In this document: in pieces, positions 27,254 to 38,706 of the stretch
Position numbering within the stretch: position 1 is the first letter of the stretch
How the letters are laid out: every line of letters starts with the position of its first letter
Origin: Tissierellia bacterium
Lineage (GTDB): Bacteria > Bacillota > Clostridia > Tissierellales > Tepidimicrobiaceae
DNA length: 64,000 nt
Assembly: GCA_012735215.1 (NCBI GenBank)
Contig: JAAYHX010000015.1
Span: forward strand, 1-64,000
Direction: 5' to 3'
Made by a program: the position numbers and the translations under genes
Notes under the pieces: model-generated
Seen by the model: only the letters and a program-made list of their open reading frames with translations
Databases searched by the model: none
What the model was told of the DNA's origin: nothing

Positions 27254-28609
27254 GTGAAGAGGATTGCATCTTTGATACTAGCAATAGTATTTGTTTTTAG
27301 TACCTTTAATTATGGACATGCCTTAAGTATTAATGTCCAATACTTGGATGTGAAAATTGGTACAAGTAAAGGAATTACTGATGAAATAAAAATAACTAAT
27401 TATAATTCAAGCGTTGAACTAGCTTTATATGACGGAAATAGAAATAACCTAATGGATTTAGATAGTAGTGTATCTATAAAGTATGATAGTGCTACAAAAA
27501 AATTTAAGATTTATGATTCAGAAGATAGAGAAATAGCAACCATAGATCCCGGCAAAGGAAATATCATAGGTTCACCAGATAAAGGAGTTATAAAAGTTGA
27601 TGGTAAATCGTACAGGGATTATGTTTATTTTGTTATTAATAGTAACAAAATAGATATTGTAAATCACATACAATTAGAAAAATATCTATATGGCGTAGTA
27701 CCTAGAGAAATGCCTACTTATTCTACAGGTATTGAAGCTTTAAAAGCCCAAGCTGTCACTGCCAGAAGCTTTGCTGTTAGGAATAAGGATAAACATCGTT
27801 CTCTAGGTTATGGACTATGTGATACTACTGACTGTCAAGTTTATGGCGGATATGATGGTGAGGCGGATATGGCAAATGAAGCAGTGAACGCAACAAAGGA
27901 TGAAGTTGTTACCTATAACGGCAGTATTATAGCAACCTACTACCACGCTAATTCAGGAGGGCATACTGAAGATGCTGGAAAGGTTTGGTCATCAGATGTG
28001 CCTTATTGCAAAGGAGTACCAGATAATTATTCTAAAGGTGCATATGGCTATGAATGGAATTATACAATTACATTTAGCGAAATGGAAAATAGATTAAAGA
28101 GTAAAGGTCACGACGTAGGTACTCTACGTGATGTTCAAGTGACAAGTAGGACTGCTTCTAATCGGGCTTATAGAGTAAAGTTGATAGGAAGTAAAGGCTC
28201 CAAGGAAATAACTGGAGATCAATTTAGAGGTGCCATAGGATATAGTTATTTGAAAAGTACTATGTTTAATATGGAAAAGAGTGGAGGAACCCTACAAGGA
28301 AGTATTTCTATTTTAGACAGATTAGGTAAGATCCTTAGTAAGGCATTAAGTGGATTGAGTGTAATAGGAAAGGATGGAAAGGTGACAACCATATCAAATC
28401 CTGTAGTAGTCATAGATGCTAGTGGTACCAAGAGAACTCTAGGACAAAAAACCAACCCAACTCAAATAAAATTTACAGGTAATGGATATGGTCATGGGGT
28501 TGGAATGAGCCAATATGGGGCAATTAATATGGCAGCAAGTGGAAAGACCTATAAGCAAATTATAACCCATTACTATACCAATGTTAAAATAGAAAAAATA
28601 AATCAGTAA
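27254..28609 (+). CDS. SpoIID/LytB domain protein
   Basis: 451 aa with a signal peptide (about 1-23), hence exported. An N-terminal beta region is followed by the SpoIID domain: [40 protein letters not shown]-like [16 protein letters not shown], and the C-terminal [13 protein letters not shown]. SpoIID is a lytic transglycosylase of engulfment; LytB-type relatives modify vegetative peptidoglycan. The position after ruvB-DUF2905 rather than beside spoIIID or murAA suggests a paralogue of true spoIID. GTG start behind GGGGGATGAT. Confidence 0.9.
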   Translation: MKRIASLILAIVFVFSTFNYGHALSINVQYLDVKIGTSKGITDEIKITNYNSSVELALYDGNRNNLMDLDSSVSIKYDSATKKFKIYDSEDREIATIDPGKGNIIGSPDKGVIKVDGKSYRDYVYFVINSNKIDIVNHIQLEKYLYGVVPREMPTYSTGIEALKAQAVTARSFAVRNKDKHRSLGYGLCDTTDCQVYGGYDGEADMANEAVNATKDEVVTYNGSIIATYYHANSGGHTEDAGKVWSSDVPYCKGVPDNYSKGAYGYEWNYTITFSEMENRLKSKGHDVGTLRDVQVTSRTASNRAYRVKLIGSKGSKEITGDQFRGAIGYSYLKSTMFNMEKSGGTLQGSISILDRLGKILSKALSGLSVIGKDGKVTTISNPVVVIDASGTKRTLGQKTNPTQIKFTGNGYGHGVGMSQYGAINMAASGKTYKQIITHYYTNVKIEKINQ

Positions 28610-28619
28610 GGATGAGATA

Positions 28620-30780
<2,161 letters not shown>

Positions 30781-30847
30781 AAAAGGTATTTTAATATTTA
30801 TGTAGAATATAAATAAAATAGGATAAAAGACAAAGGAGGAATAACTT

Positions 30848-31189
30848 ATGGTATATTTAACTGCAGCTGCAGGCGGAGCCGCTAGTTACAGTGGTATTAT
30901 AATGATGCTTATCTTCATTGGGTTTTTTTATTTTATAGTTATTAGACCTCAAAAGAAGAGAGAAAAACAGATTAAAGAAATGAGAGATAATTTAAAGACT
31001 GGTGATGAGGTAATAACCATTGGAGGAATCTATGGTAAAATTGTTAAGATAAAAGACGAAGTAGTAACTATTGAAGTTGGTGCTGATAAGAACAAGATGG
31101 ATGTTACTAGATGGGCAATAGGATCTGTAACGAATAAGAAAGACGAAGCAAAGAATGATAAATCCGAAAAGGATAAAAATAGCAAGTAA
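30848..31189 (+). CDS. yajC: Preprotein translocase subunit YajC
   Basis: 113 aa. One N-terminal membrane helix (about 16-36) ends in IRPQKKREKQ, then the small domain LKTGDEVITIGGIYGKIV and a Lys/Glu-rich tail. It works with SecDF at the Sec translocon. No secD or secF follows here, unlike the usual order. Confidence 0.95.
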   Translation: MVYLTAAAGGAASYSGIIMMLIFIGFFYFIVIRPQKKREKQIKEMRDNLKTGDEVITIGGIYGKIVKIKDEVVTIEVGADKNKMDVTRWAIGSVTNKKDEAKNDKSEKDKNSK

Positions 31190-31217
31190 ACTTCCTTAAT
31201 TTTAAGGAAGTTTTTTA
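31189..31217 (+). terminator. yajC terminator
   Basis: AACTTCCTTA-ATTT-TAAGGAAGTT followed by T6. Confidence 0.9.
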
Positions 31218-31283
31218 TTGTGTATTTAGTAATAAACTCCACCTTTTATTAATAAGTTTTAATAGAAACAGGAGGTGGAGTTT

Positions 31284-31661
31284 ATGAAATCAAATTTTTT
31301 ATACCATGGGATAAACATTTTGAAGAGCATAGCCTTTGCCTTTGTATTATCAGTGGTATTGCTGCTTGTTGTCACCTTACTATTAACATTTACACCAATT
31401 AAAGAAGAAGCTTTGCCCATATTTAGCACAGCTATTATGATAATAAGCATAGCTGCTGGCAGCATATACATGGCTTTTAAAGCTGAAGAAAAAGGATGGC
31501 TAAATGGAGGGATTGTAGGAATACTTTACTTTTTGATATTACTACTTGCAAACTACCTATTCATTAAACCATTTGTCTTGGATATCTATACTCTTGCTAA
31601 GTTTTTTGTTTCATTAGCTGCAGGTGTTATTGGTGGAATGATAGGAGTAAACATCAAATAA
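31284..31661 (+). CDS. TIGR04086 family membrane protein
   Basis: 125 aa with four predicted membrane helices and short loops, matching the TIGR04086 family (often found between yajC and the SCIFF peptide in Clostridia). ATG 31284 with GGAGGTGG. Function unknown; the conserved place next to SCIFF suggests, but does not show, a link. Confidence 0.8.
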   Translation: MKSNFLYHGINILKSIAFAFVLSVVLLLVVTLLLTFTPIKEEALPIFSTAIMIISIAAGSIYMAFKAEEKGWLNGGIVGILYFLILLLANYLFIKPFVLDIYTLAKFFVSLAAGVIGGMIGVNIK

Positions 31662-31735
31662 AGCTTTAACTGATTTTTTTTTTATGGTATAATCAACTAA
31701 GTACTGAAGTTTAGTAGTGTAAAGGAGGGGTTTTG

Positions 31736-31876
31736 TTGAAATACATAAAAACATTAGCAGGAAGAAATTTGAAGAACACTATAGCTAAAGGTGGCTGCGG
31801 AGAGTGTCAAACTTCATGTCAATCAGCTTGCAAAACTTCTTGTACTGTAGGAAATCAAAAATGTGAAAATAAGTAA
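31736..31876 (+). CDS. SCIFF ranthipeptide precursor (six cysteines in forty-five)
   Basis: 46-aa peptide. The leader KYIKTLAGRNLKNTIAK is followed by the cysteine-rich core GGCGECQTSCQSACKTSC...QKC, with six Cys at 21, 24, 28, 32, 36 and 43. It is the substrate of the radical-SAM maturase encoded 67 bases downstream, which forms thioether links from Cys to Thr or other residues (established for SCIFF/CteA). The start is one of two tandem TTG codons; the second (31736) is better spaced from GGAGGGG. SCIFF peptides are almost universal in Clostridia but their biological role is unknown. Confidence 0.93.
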   Translation: MKYIKTLAGRNLKNTIAKGGCGECQTSCQSACKTSCTVGNQKCENK

Positions 31877-31879
31877 CAT

Positions 31880-31908
31880 AAAAGGCAGTGGTTCTACCAC
31901 TCCTTTTT
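31880..31908 (+). terminator. Terminator or attenuator between SCIFF peptide and maturase
   Basis: AAAAGGCAGTGGT-TCT-ACCACTCCTTTTT. This would favour peptide over maturase expression by partial read-through, a common RiPP arrangement. Confidence 0.8.
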
Positions 31909-31943
31909 AATTTCATTAGATAAACAAAGCGAGGAGGCTACTG

Positions 31944-33302
31944 ATGATAAAGGAAAATAGGATCCACAAGTTTTTCTTAAATGATAGATATATAGTTCTA
32001 GATATATATAGTGGTGCTGTCCATGTAGTGGATAGGATAGTTTATGATATAGTTGATTATTATGCTTCAAAAACAATAGATGAAATAATAGCCTTGCTTG
32101 AGGATAATTATGATAGGGATTCAATAATTGAGGCATATGGTGAAATTGAAGAGCTAGAAAAAGAAGGATTGTTATTTTCAGAAGAATTGGATATTTCACA
32201 AGTAAAATACAACCATAACAATATAGTTAAGGCAATGTGTTTACATGTTTCACATGATTGTAACTTAAGATGCAAGTACTGTTTCGCTTCTCAGGGAGAT
32301 TTTAAAGGAGAACGCTCTTTGATGAGTATTGAAGTAGGTAAGAAGGCACTGGAATTCTTAATCGAAAACTCAGGAAATAGAAGAAATCTAGAAGTAGACT
32401 TCTTTGGTGGAGAGCCCTTGATGAATTTTGATCTTGTAAAGGAATTGGTCCATTACGGCAGAGAACTAGAGAAGAAGTACAATAAGCATTTTAGGTTTAC
32501 CATCACTACCAATGGTGTACTGCTAGATGAAAATAAAATAGACTTTATTAATGAGCATATGGACAATGTTGTATTGAGTTTGGATGGGAGAAAGTCAATT
32601 AATGACAATATGAGAAAGACCGTAAATGGACAAGGTAGTTATGATATAATAATTTCTAAATTCAAGGACTTGGTTCGTAAGAGAAAGGATAAGGATTACT
32701 ATATAAGAGGTACCTTTACTAGCCATAATTTAGACTTTTCCCAAGATGCTTTGCATTTTTATAATGAAGGATTTAAGAAGATATCCATAGAACCTGTAGT
32801 TACTTCCCCTGAAATGGATTATGCTTTAAGAGAAGAGCATATTGATGAGATACTCAATGAATATGAAAAGTTTTCTAAGGATTATATAGAGATAAAGAAA
32901 AAAGATAAGGAATTTTTATTTTTCCATTTTATGATAGACTTAAATCAAGGACCTTGTTTGGCAAAACGTTCTATTGGGTGTGGAGCTGGATCTGAATATA
33001 TGGCTGTAACTCCCACAGGAGAACTGTATCCATGTCATCAATTTGTTGGTGATGAGAAGTTTAAACTTGGAGACGTCTTCAATGGAGTTGTCAATTTAGG
33101 CTTAAGAGAAGAGTTTAAAAAGGCTAATGTCTACAACAAGGATGAGTGTAGTAATTGTTGGGCTAAATTCTACTGCAGTGGTGGCTGCCATGCTAACAAC
33201 TATAATATGAACAAGGACATCATGAAGTCCTATAAAGTAGGCTGTGAGATGGAGAAGAAGAGAATAGAGTGTGCTATCTCAATACTTGCAAATCTAGACT
33301 AA
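31944..33302 (+). CDS. SCIFF peptide radical-SAM maturase (thioether-forming)
   Basis: 452 aa. The N-terminal part (about 1-85) looks like a RiPP-recognition domain. The radical-SAM cluster motif CNLRCKYC has C106, C110 and C113, followed by FFGGEPLMNF. A C-terminal SPASM/auxiliary-cluster region holds CLAKRSIGCGAG, LYPCHQF, CSNCWAKFYCSGGC and a last VGC, enough Cys for two auxiliary Fe-S clusters as in CteB. It acts in the cytoplasm on the peptide encoded at 31736. Confidence 0.95.
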   Translation: MIKENRIHKFFLNDRYIVLDIYSGAVHVVDRIVYDIVDYYASKTIDEIIALLEDNYDRDSIIEAYGEIEELEKEGLLFSEELDISQVKYNHNNIVKAMCLHVSHDCNLRCKYCFASQGDFKGERSLMSIEVGKKALEFLIENSGNRRNLEVDFFGGEPLMNFDLVKELVHYGRELEKKYNKHFRFTITTNGVLLDENKIDFINEHMDNVVLSLDGRKSINDNMRKTVNGQGSYDIIISKFKDLVRKRKDKDYYIRGTFTSHNLDFSQDALHFYNEGFKKISIEPVVTSPEMDYALREEHIDEILNEYEKFSKDYIEIKKKDKEFLFFHFMIDLNQGPCLAKRSIGCGAGSEYMAVTPTGELYPCHQFVGDEKFKLGDVFNGVVNLGLREEFKKANVYNKDECSNCWAKFYCSGGCHANNYNMNKDIMKSYKVGCEMEKKRIECAISILANLD

Positions 33303-33333
33303 AGGAAGAACAATTTTTGTAGGAGTGACTGCC

Positions 33334-35103
33334 TTGGAAAGATGGTTTCTCAGAAATGTGAAGGCTGATTTAGATGAGATATCAAAAAAATTTAATATAA
33401 GCAAAGTGCTTTCTAAAATCCTGGTGAACAGAGATATTATAGATTATGATTTAATTGATAGTTTTATAAATCCAAGCCTGGACAAGCTCCATAATCCTAG
33501 AAGCATGAAGGATATTGAAAAGGGAGCAGGTATTGTTAAGGAATCCATATTGAATAAAGAAAAGATAAGAATCTGTGGAGATTATGACCAGGATGGGAAT
33601 TCAGCTGTCCTGGCCTTATATAAGGGAATCAAAAGATGTGGCGGAGAGGTTGACTATGTAATTCCTGATAGGATTATGGATGGATATGGAATAAACGAGA
33701 GGATTGTAAGGCAAGCTAAGGCGGATGGGATATCTCTAATAATAACCTGTGATAATGGGGTATCGGCCTTTGAATCAGTTAAGTTAGCTAAGGAGTTGGG
33801 TTTAAAGATCATAATAACTGATCACCACGAAATTAGTTATATAATTAAAGAAGATGGTTGTATAGAGCATACAATACCTGAAGCGGATGCTGTGATTAAT
33901 CCTAAGAGACCGGATTGTCCATATCCTTTCAAAAAATTATGTGGGGCAGGAGTGGCCTTTAAGTTCATTCAGGTTTTATATGAAGATATGGGTGTAGATA
34001 TAGAGGAATCCTATGAACTACTGGAATTTGTTGCCATGGGAACAGTTTGTGATATTGTGGATTTAGTAGATGAGAACAGGATAATTGTCATAGAGGGACT
34101 TAAGCGAATTAATAATACAAAAAATTTAGGCTTAAAGGAGCTGATTAAGGCTACAGGTCTTGAAGGCAGAAAAATCACCTCTTACTATTTAGGATTTATT
34201 ATAGGACCTTGCGTAAATGCATCGGGAAGATTGGATAATGCAGAGGAAGCCGTTAAACTATTTCTAACGGAGGATATTGATCAGGCTAGAGCATATGCAG
34301 AAAAGCTACATTCCTTAAATGAAGAAAGAAAGTCCATGACTGAAAATGGGATAAAGAGGGTTGTTGAGCAAATTGAAAGGGGATCCTTCAAGGGAGATAA
34401 GGTGTTTGTAATATATGAGCCCAGTATTCACGAAAGTTTAGCAGGTATTATAGCTGGTCGAATAAAGGACATGTATTATCGACCAACAATTATATTGACA
34501 GAATCCAGTGATGAAAATATATTAAAAGGATCCGGCAGATCCATAGAAGAATATGATATGTTTGATGAGATTTCTAAATGTAGGGACCTGCTGATTAAAT
34601 TTGGCGGCCATCCAATGGCTGCAGGTCTATCTATGGACAGAACGTCTTTTGAGGAATTTAGGGATAGGTTAAATGAACAAGCATCATTAACTGAAGAGGA
34701 TTTATTGCCGAAGGTATATTTAGATGCCCAATTGCCCTTAGATTGTATTACCTTTCAATTAGTAGAGGAATTGGAATCATTAGAGCCCTTTGGGAAAGGC
34801 AACCATAGGCCATTATTTGGAGAAAAGAGCATATCTGTTATTAAGGCTTCTATTTTAGGAAAGAATGGCAATACACTAAAACTTATATTAAACACAGGGA
34901 AAGGCCGAACCATAGAAGGACTGTATTTTGGAGATGTATCTGAATTTAAAAGAAGAATGGTGGAAAAATTTGGTGAAGAAGAAGTAAAAAAGATGTTTGC
35001 GGGTATAAATAACAGAATAAGGATAGATATTGCATATGTACCCAGCATTAACGAGTATATGGGAAATAAGAATTTACAGATTATAATAAAAAACTATAGG
35101 TAA
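33334..35103 (+). CDS. recJ: Single-stranded-DNA-specific exonuclease RecJ
   Basis: 589 aa. DHH phosphoesterase motifs CGDYDQDGNSAV (in place of the usual DYDVDG), TCDNGVSAFE, ITDHHE and CGAGVAFKF. The DHHA1 part has SIHESLAGIIAGRIKD and KFGGHPMAAGLS, and an OB-like C-terminus follows. It degrades ssDNA 5' to 3' in repair and recombination. TTG 33334 lies 8 bases after AGGAG; the GTG at 33325 overlaps that site. The variant DHH motif fits RecJ-like proteins of Clostridia. Confidence 0.92.
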   Translation: MERWFLRNVKADLDEISKKFNISKVLSKILVNRDIIDYDLIDSFINPSLDKLHNPRSMKDIEKGAGIVKESILNKEKIRICGDYDQDGNSAVLALYKGIKRCGGEVDYVIPDRIMDGYGINERIVRQAKADGISLIITCDNGVSAFESVKLAKELGLKIIITDHHEISYIIKEDGCIEHTIPEADAVINPKRPDCPYPFKKLCGAGVAFKFIQVLYEDMGVDIEESYELLEFVAMGTVCDIVDLVDENRIIVIEGLKRINNTKNLGLKELIKATGLEGRKITSYYLGFIIGPCVNASGRLDNAEEAVKLFLTEDIDQARAYAEKLHSLNEERKSMTENGIKRVVEQIERGSFKGDKVFVIYEPSIHESLAGIIAGRIKDMYYRPTIILTESSDENILKGSGRSIEEYDMFDEISKCRDLLIKFGGHPMAAGLSMDRTSFEEFRDRLNEQASLTEEDLLPKVYLDAQLPLDCITFQLVEELESLEPFGKGNHRPLFGEKSISVIKASILGKNGNTLKLILNTGKGRTIEGLYFGDVSEFKRRMVEKFGEEEVKKMFAGINNRIRIDIAYVPSINEYMGNKNLQIIIKNYR

Positions 35104-35215
35104 TCATATAAATTTCGAAGTTTTTTGATGAAAAATATTTAAAATTGATATATAATTGCTATTATAAATTATATTTAAAAAATTACCCTTAATTTTGATT
35201 AAGCAGGTGAACTAC

Positions 35216-37378
35216 ATGTTACAGGAACTACTATCAAAAGTTTGTGAATATATGCCTGAAGCCGATATAGATATGATAACTAGGGCTTACAATTTGTGCA
35301 AAGAAAGCCACGAAGGACAATTTAGGAATTCAGGAGAAAAGTATTATATCCATCCCTTAAAAGTAGCTATTATACTGGCTGACTTGAACATGGATGATAT
35401 AACTCTTACTGCTGCTTTGCTCCATGATGTATTGGAAGATACTGATGTTACCTATGAGACACTGGTATCAGAATTTGGAGAAGAAGTGGCTAATTTGGTT
35501 GATGGAGTGACTAAATTAAAGAAACTTCAATATAAGAGTAAGCAAGAAAGCCAAGCTGAAAACTTAAGAAAAATGGTTTTAGCAATGGCCAAGGATATCA
35601 GGGTTATAATCATAAAACTGGCAGATAGGCTTCATAATATGAGAACCTTAGAGTATATGAATGAGGAAAAGAAAAAGGAAAAGGCCATAGAAACCCTTGA
35701 GATATATGCTCCTTTAGCTCATAGATTAGGTATATCTAGAATAAAATGGGAATTGGAAGATTTAGCCTTAAGATACTTGGATCCGAAGGGCTATTATGAC
35801 CTAGTTGAAAAGGTTAATAAGAGAAGAAAAGAAAGAGAAGAGTATATTCATAGGATCATCAAGGAGCTAGATCAAAGCCTTGAGGAGATGAATATTTCAA
35901 GAGAAATAAGCGGAAGGCCCAAGAATTTCTACAGCATATATAAGAAGATGTATTATCAAAATAAGAATTTTGATCAAATATTTGATTTAACTGCAATAAG
36001 GGTAATAGTAGACACTATAAAAGATTGCTATGCAGTCTTAGGGATAGTCCACACTATGTGGAAGCCGATTCCAGGAAGATTTAAAGATTATATTGCCATG
36101 CCTAAGCCAAACATGTATCAATCCTTGCATACTACAGTTATAGGCCCAGAAGGGGAGATATTTGAAGTACAGATAAGAACTTGGGATATGCATAAGACGG
36201 CAGAATATGGAATTGCGGCTCACTGGAAATACAAGGAAGGGACTGGCAAGTCAGACAATTTCGATCAAAAGCTTACCTGGCTAAGACAACTAATGGAGTG
36301 GCAGAAGGATTTAAAGGATCCAAAAGAATTTATGGAAACATTAAAATTAGATCTTTTCACCGATGAAGTATATGTCTTCACTCCCAAAGGAGATGTTATA
36401 AACTTACCAAGTGGATCAACCCCCATAGACTTTGCATACAGGGTGCACACAGCAGTTGGTAATAGCTGCATAGGTGCTAAAGTGGACGGTAGAATTGTTC
36501 CCTTAGATTACAAGTTGAAAAACGGCAATATAGTTGAAATATTAACTTCTCCTAACAGTAGCCCCAGCAGAGATTGGTTAAAGATCGTAAAGAGTTCCCA
36601 GGCCAGAAGCAAAATTCGTCAATGGTTTAAAAGGGAAGCTAGGGAACAAAATATAGATAGAGGAAAAATAATACTGGATAAAGAGCTAAGGAGAAAAGGC
36701 TATAAGGTAACTGAAGCACTAAAGGAAGAATGGTTAAAGAGTATTGCTAACAAGCTAAGCTTAAGCAGCGTAGAAGATCTGTATGCAGGATTAGGATATG
36801 GTAACATAACCATATCTCAAGTAATGTCAAAATTTAAAGAATACTATAAAGAATATTTTAAAATAGAAGATGATAAATTAGTAAATGAGATAAAAACAAG
36901 GGAAAAAACGTCTTATAGAAGCAAAGAAAATATAGATCAAGGAGTAATTATAAAAGGGGTAGACAACATAAAGGTAAGGTTTGCCAAATGTTGTAACCCT
37001 GTGCCAGGAGATGAAATAATAGGCTATATTACTAGGGGAAGAGGTCTGTCTATTCATAGAATGGACTGCCCTAATGTGAACATTATTGGAGAGCCAGACA
37101 GATTTATGGAAGTTAGCTGGAACACCAATAAGAAGGCAGAATATCAAGCTGAAATACAAATAAAGGGCCTAGATAGGCCTGGACTGCTAACTGAAATCAC
37201 TCAAAAGATTACCGATGTAGGACTATCATTAGCTTCCTTAAGTGCTAGAACCAATAAAGAAAAATTAGCTGTTATGAATATTATCTTGGAGATCAAGGAC
37301 ATAGAACAGCTTAAAGATTTAATGAACAAGATAAGAAAGATTAAAGGGGTCATAGATGTATATAGAGTAACAAGCTAA
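35216..37378 (+). CDS. relA: Bifunctional (p)ppGpp synthetase/hydrolase
   Basis: 720 aa RSH protein of the stringent response. The HD hydrolase domain has [12 protein letters not shown] and LHDVLEDT, then [15 protein letters not shown]. The synthetase domain has [13 protein letters not shown] and [19 protein letters not shown] domain ([24 protein letters not shown]), a conserved Cys/His region ([19 protein letters not shown]) and a C-terminal ACT domain follow. Both catalytic halves look intact, so it is of the long Rel type. ATG 35216 was chosen for spacing from AGGTGAA. In relatives apt lies between recJ and relA; it is absent here. Confidence 0.96.
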   Translation: MLQELLSKVCEYMPEADIDMITRAYNLCKESHEGQFRNSGEKYYIHPLKVAIILADLNMDDITLTAALLHDVLEDTDVTYETLVSEFGEEVANLVDGVTKLKKLQYKSKQESQAENLRKMVLAMAKDIRVIIIKLADRLHNMRTLEYMNEEKKKEKAIETLEIYAPLAHRLGISRIKWELEDLALRYLDPKGYYDLVEKVNKRRKEREEYIHRIIKELDQSLEEMNISREISGRPKNFYSIYKKMYYQNKNFDQIFDLTAIRVIVDTIKDCYAVLGIVHTMWKPIPGRFKDYIAMPKPNMYQSLHTTVIGPEGEIFEVQIRTWDMHKTAEYGIAAHWKYKEGTGKSDNFDQKLTWLRQLMEWQKDLKDPKEFMETLKLDLFTDEVYVFTPKGDVINLPSGSTPIDFAYRVHTAVGNSCIGAKVDGRIVPLDYKLKNGNIVEILTSPNSSPSRDWLKIVKSSQARSKIRQWFKREAREQNIDRGKIILDKELRRKGYKVTEALKEEWLKSIANKLSLSSVEDLYAGLGYGNITISQVMSKFKEYYKEYFKIEDDKLVNEIKTREKTSYRSKENIDQGVIIKGVDNIKVRFAKCCNPVPGDEIIGYITRGRGLSIHRMDCPNVNIIGEPDRFMEVSWNTNKKAEYQAEIQIKGLDRPGLLTEITQKITDVGLSLASLSARTNKEKLAVMNIILEIKDIEQLKDLMNKIRKIKGVIDVYRVTS

Positions 37379-37391
37379 AAGGAGGGCTAAC

Positions 37392-37841
37392 ATGAGGGCT
37401 GTAGTTCAGAGAGTTTCTCAGGCAAATGTTAAAGTAGATGGTGAAATTGTTGGTGAAATAAATAAAGGCTTGTTAGTTTTACTTGGTGTTGGAAAGGAAG
37501 ATGACGAAAAGGATCTAGATTATATGGTAGATAAGATATTGGGACTGAGAATATTTGAAGATGAACAGGGTAAGATGAATTTATCCCTGACAGACATTAA
37601 TGGAGAACTTTTAGTAATTTCCCAGTTTACCTTATTTGGTGATGTTAAGAAGGGCAAGAGACCAAGTTTTACAGATGCTGGCAATCCGGAAATGGCCAAT
37701 GAGTACTATGAAAGGTTTGTAGAATTGGCTAGGAACAGAGGGATTAAAACAGAACATGGAGTTTTTGCAGCTCACATGGAAGTAGGCTTGGTAAATGATG
37801 GCCCTGTTACCATACTAATAGATAGCAAAAAAACCTTTTAG
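37392..37841 (+). CDS. dtd: D-aminoacyl-tRNA deacylase
   Basis: 149 aa. It removes D-amino acids and glycine mischarged on tRNA-Ala. The cross-subunit motif [17 protein letters not shown] and the C-terminal NDGPVTI (Gly-Pro) motif are present. It lies 13 bases after relA, within the same operon. Confidence 0.96.
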   Translation: MRAVVQRVSQANVKVDGEIVGEINKGLLVLLGVGKEDDEKDLDYMVDKILGLRIFEDEQGKMNLSLTDINGELLVISQFTLFGDVKKGKRPSFTDAGNPEMANEYYERFVELARNRGIKTEHGVFAAHMEVGLVNDGPVTILIDSKKTF

Positions 37842-37852
37842 GAGGGATAAAT

Positions 37853-38476
37853 TTGGAGGTTATTAGAATTCCAGCTGGAATCTATGCTGCAAACTGTTAT
37901 TTAGTTTATGATGAAGATACTAAGGAAGGAATAGTCATAGATCCAGGCGGAGATGTTGATGATATAATAGCTCAAATAGATAAGCTGGATTTAAAAATTA
38001 AATATATTGTCCTTACTCATGGACATGGGGACCATATTGCTGGAGTAGAGGGGTTAAAATCCTATACAAAGGCAGATATAGCAGTTCATAAAGATGACGA
38101 AGCCTTAGTGAAGGATGGTAGCAAGAACCTATCAAGTATGATGGCCACAGGAACAGTTGAATTTGATCCTGATATACTGCTTAATGAAGGTGATATAATA
38201 AAGTTTGGCAATCTAGAGGCTCATGTAATTCATACTCCAGGCCATACCCCAGGTGGCATTAGCCTGAAAATAGAGAATGCATTATTTACAGGAGATACAT
38301 TATTTGCAGGTTCTATAGGCAGGACAGATTTTGAGTATGGTTCATTTGAGGATATAATGAATTCTATAAAGAATAAGCTTTTAGAATTTCCAGAAGAAAC
38401 CAGGGTTTATCCTGGTCACGGCCCAGCCACCACCTTAAAAATGGAAAAACAATCAAATCCATTCATAAGACAATAG
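37853..38476 (+). CDS. MBL-fold hydrolase, glyoxalase II-like
   Basis: 207 aa single-domain metallo-beta-lactamase fold. The metal motif THGHGDHIAG, a later HTPGHTPGG, the bridging Asp in FTGDTLFAGSIGRTD, and the final His in YPGHGP. It belongs to the broad YcbL-type group; a thioester hydrolase role is possible. TTG start behind AGGAGGG. Confidence 0.9.
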   Translation: MEVIRIPAGIYAANCYLVYDEDTKEGIVIDPGGDVDDIIAQIDKLDLKIKYIVLTHGHGDHIAGVEGLKSYTKADIAVHKDDEALVKDGSKNLSSMMATGTVEFDPDILLNEGDIIKFGNLEAHVIHTPGHTPGGISLKIENALFTGDTLFAGSIGRTDFEYGSFEDIMNSIKNKLLEFPEETRVYPGHGPATTLKMEKQSNPFIRQ

Positions 38477-38480
38477 AATT

Positions 38481-38523
38481 AAAACCATCTTTTTGGGAAT
38501 ATATATACCAAGGAGGTGGTTTT
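38481..38523 (+). promoter_or_regulatory. Sixteen-bp hairpin enclosing the RBS of the next small gene
   Basis: The left arm 38481-38496 (AAAACCATCTTTTTGG) pairs throughout, with some G-U pairs, with the right arm 38508-38523, which contains AGGAGGTGG; the loop is 11 bases. It could act both as terminator of the relA-dtd-MBL operon and as a switch that hides the RBS of the HTH gene starting at 38525. Confidence 0.7.
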
Positions 38524-38524
38524 T

Positions 38525-38695
38525 GTGAGGAAAAAAACCTACTCAGATTATAATAAGCCCAAAAACCATGTGGAATTATACGATATAAATGAATTAATAG
38601 AAATGGGTTTAAATAGAGAAGAGATAGCAAAAGAGTTAGGATTATCAACAGAATATGTAAAGAAGCTTATGGAAGAGTATTATGATAAGTATTGA
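38525..38695 (+). CDS. Small helix-turn-helix protein
   Basis: 56 aa, GTG start directly after the hairpin-borne AGGAGGTGG. A basic N-terminus (RKKTYSDYNKPKNH) is followed by one HTH-like unit: LYDINELIEMGLNREEIAKE, then LGLSTEYVKKLMEEYY. Such sequences resemble sigma-region-4/HTH_38 units and could bind DNA as a dimer. It is too short for more assignment. It sits between the MBL hydrolase and hemZ, with its stop 11 bases before hemZ. Confidence 0.75.
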   Translation: MRKKTYSDYNKPKNHVELYDINELIEMGLNREEIAKELGLSTEYVKKLMEEYYDKY

Positions 38696-38706
38696 GAGGA
38701 GTAAGC

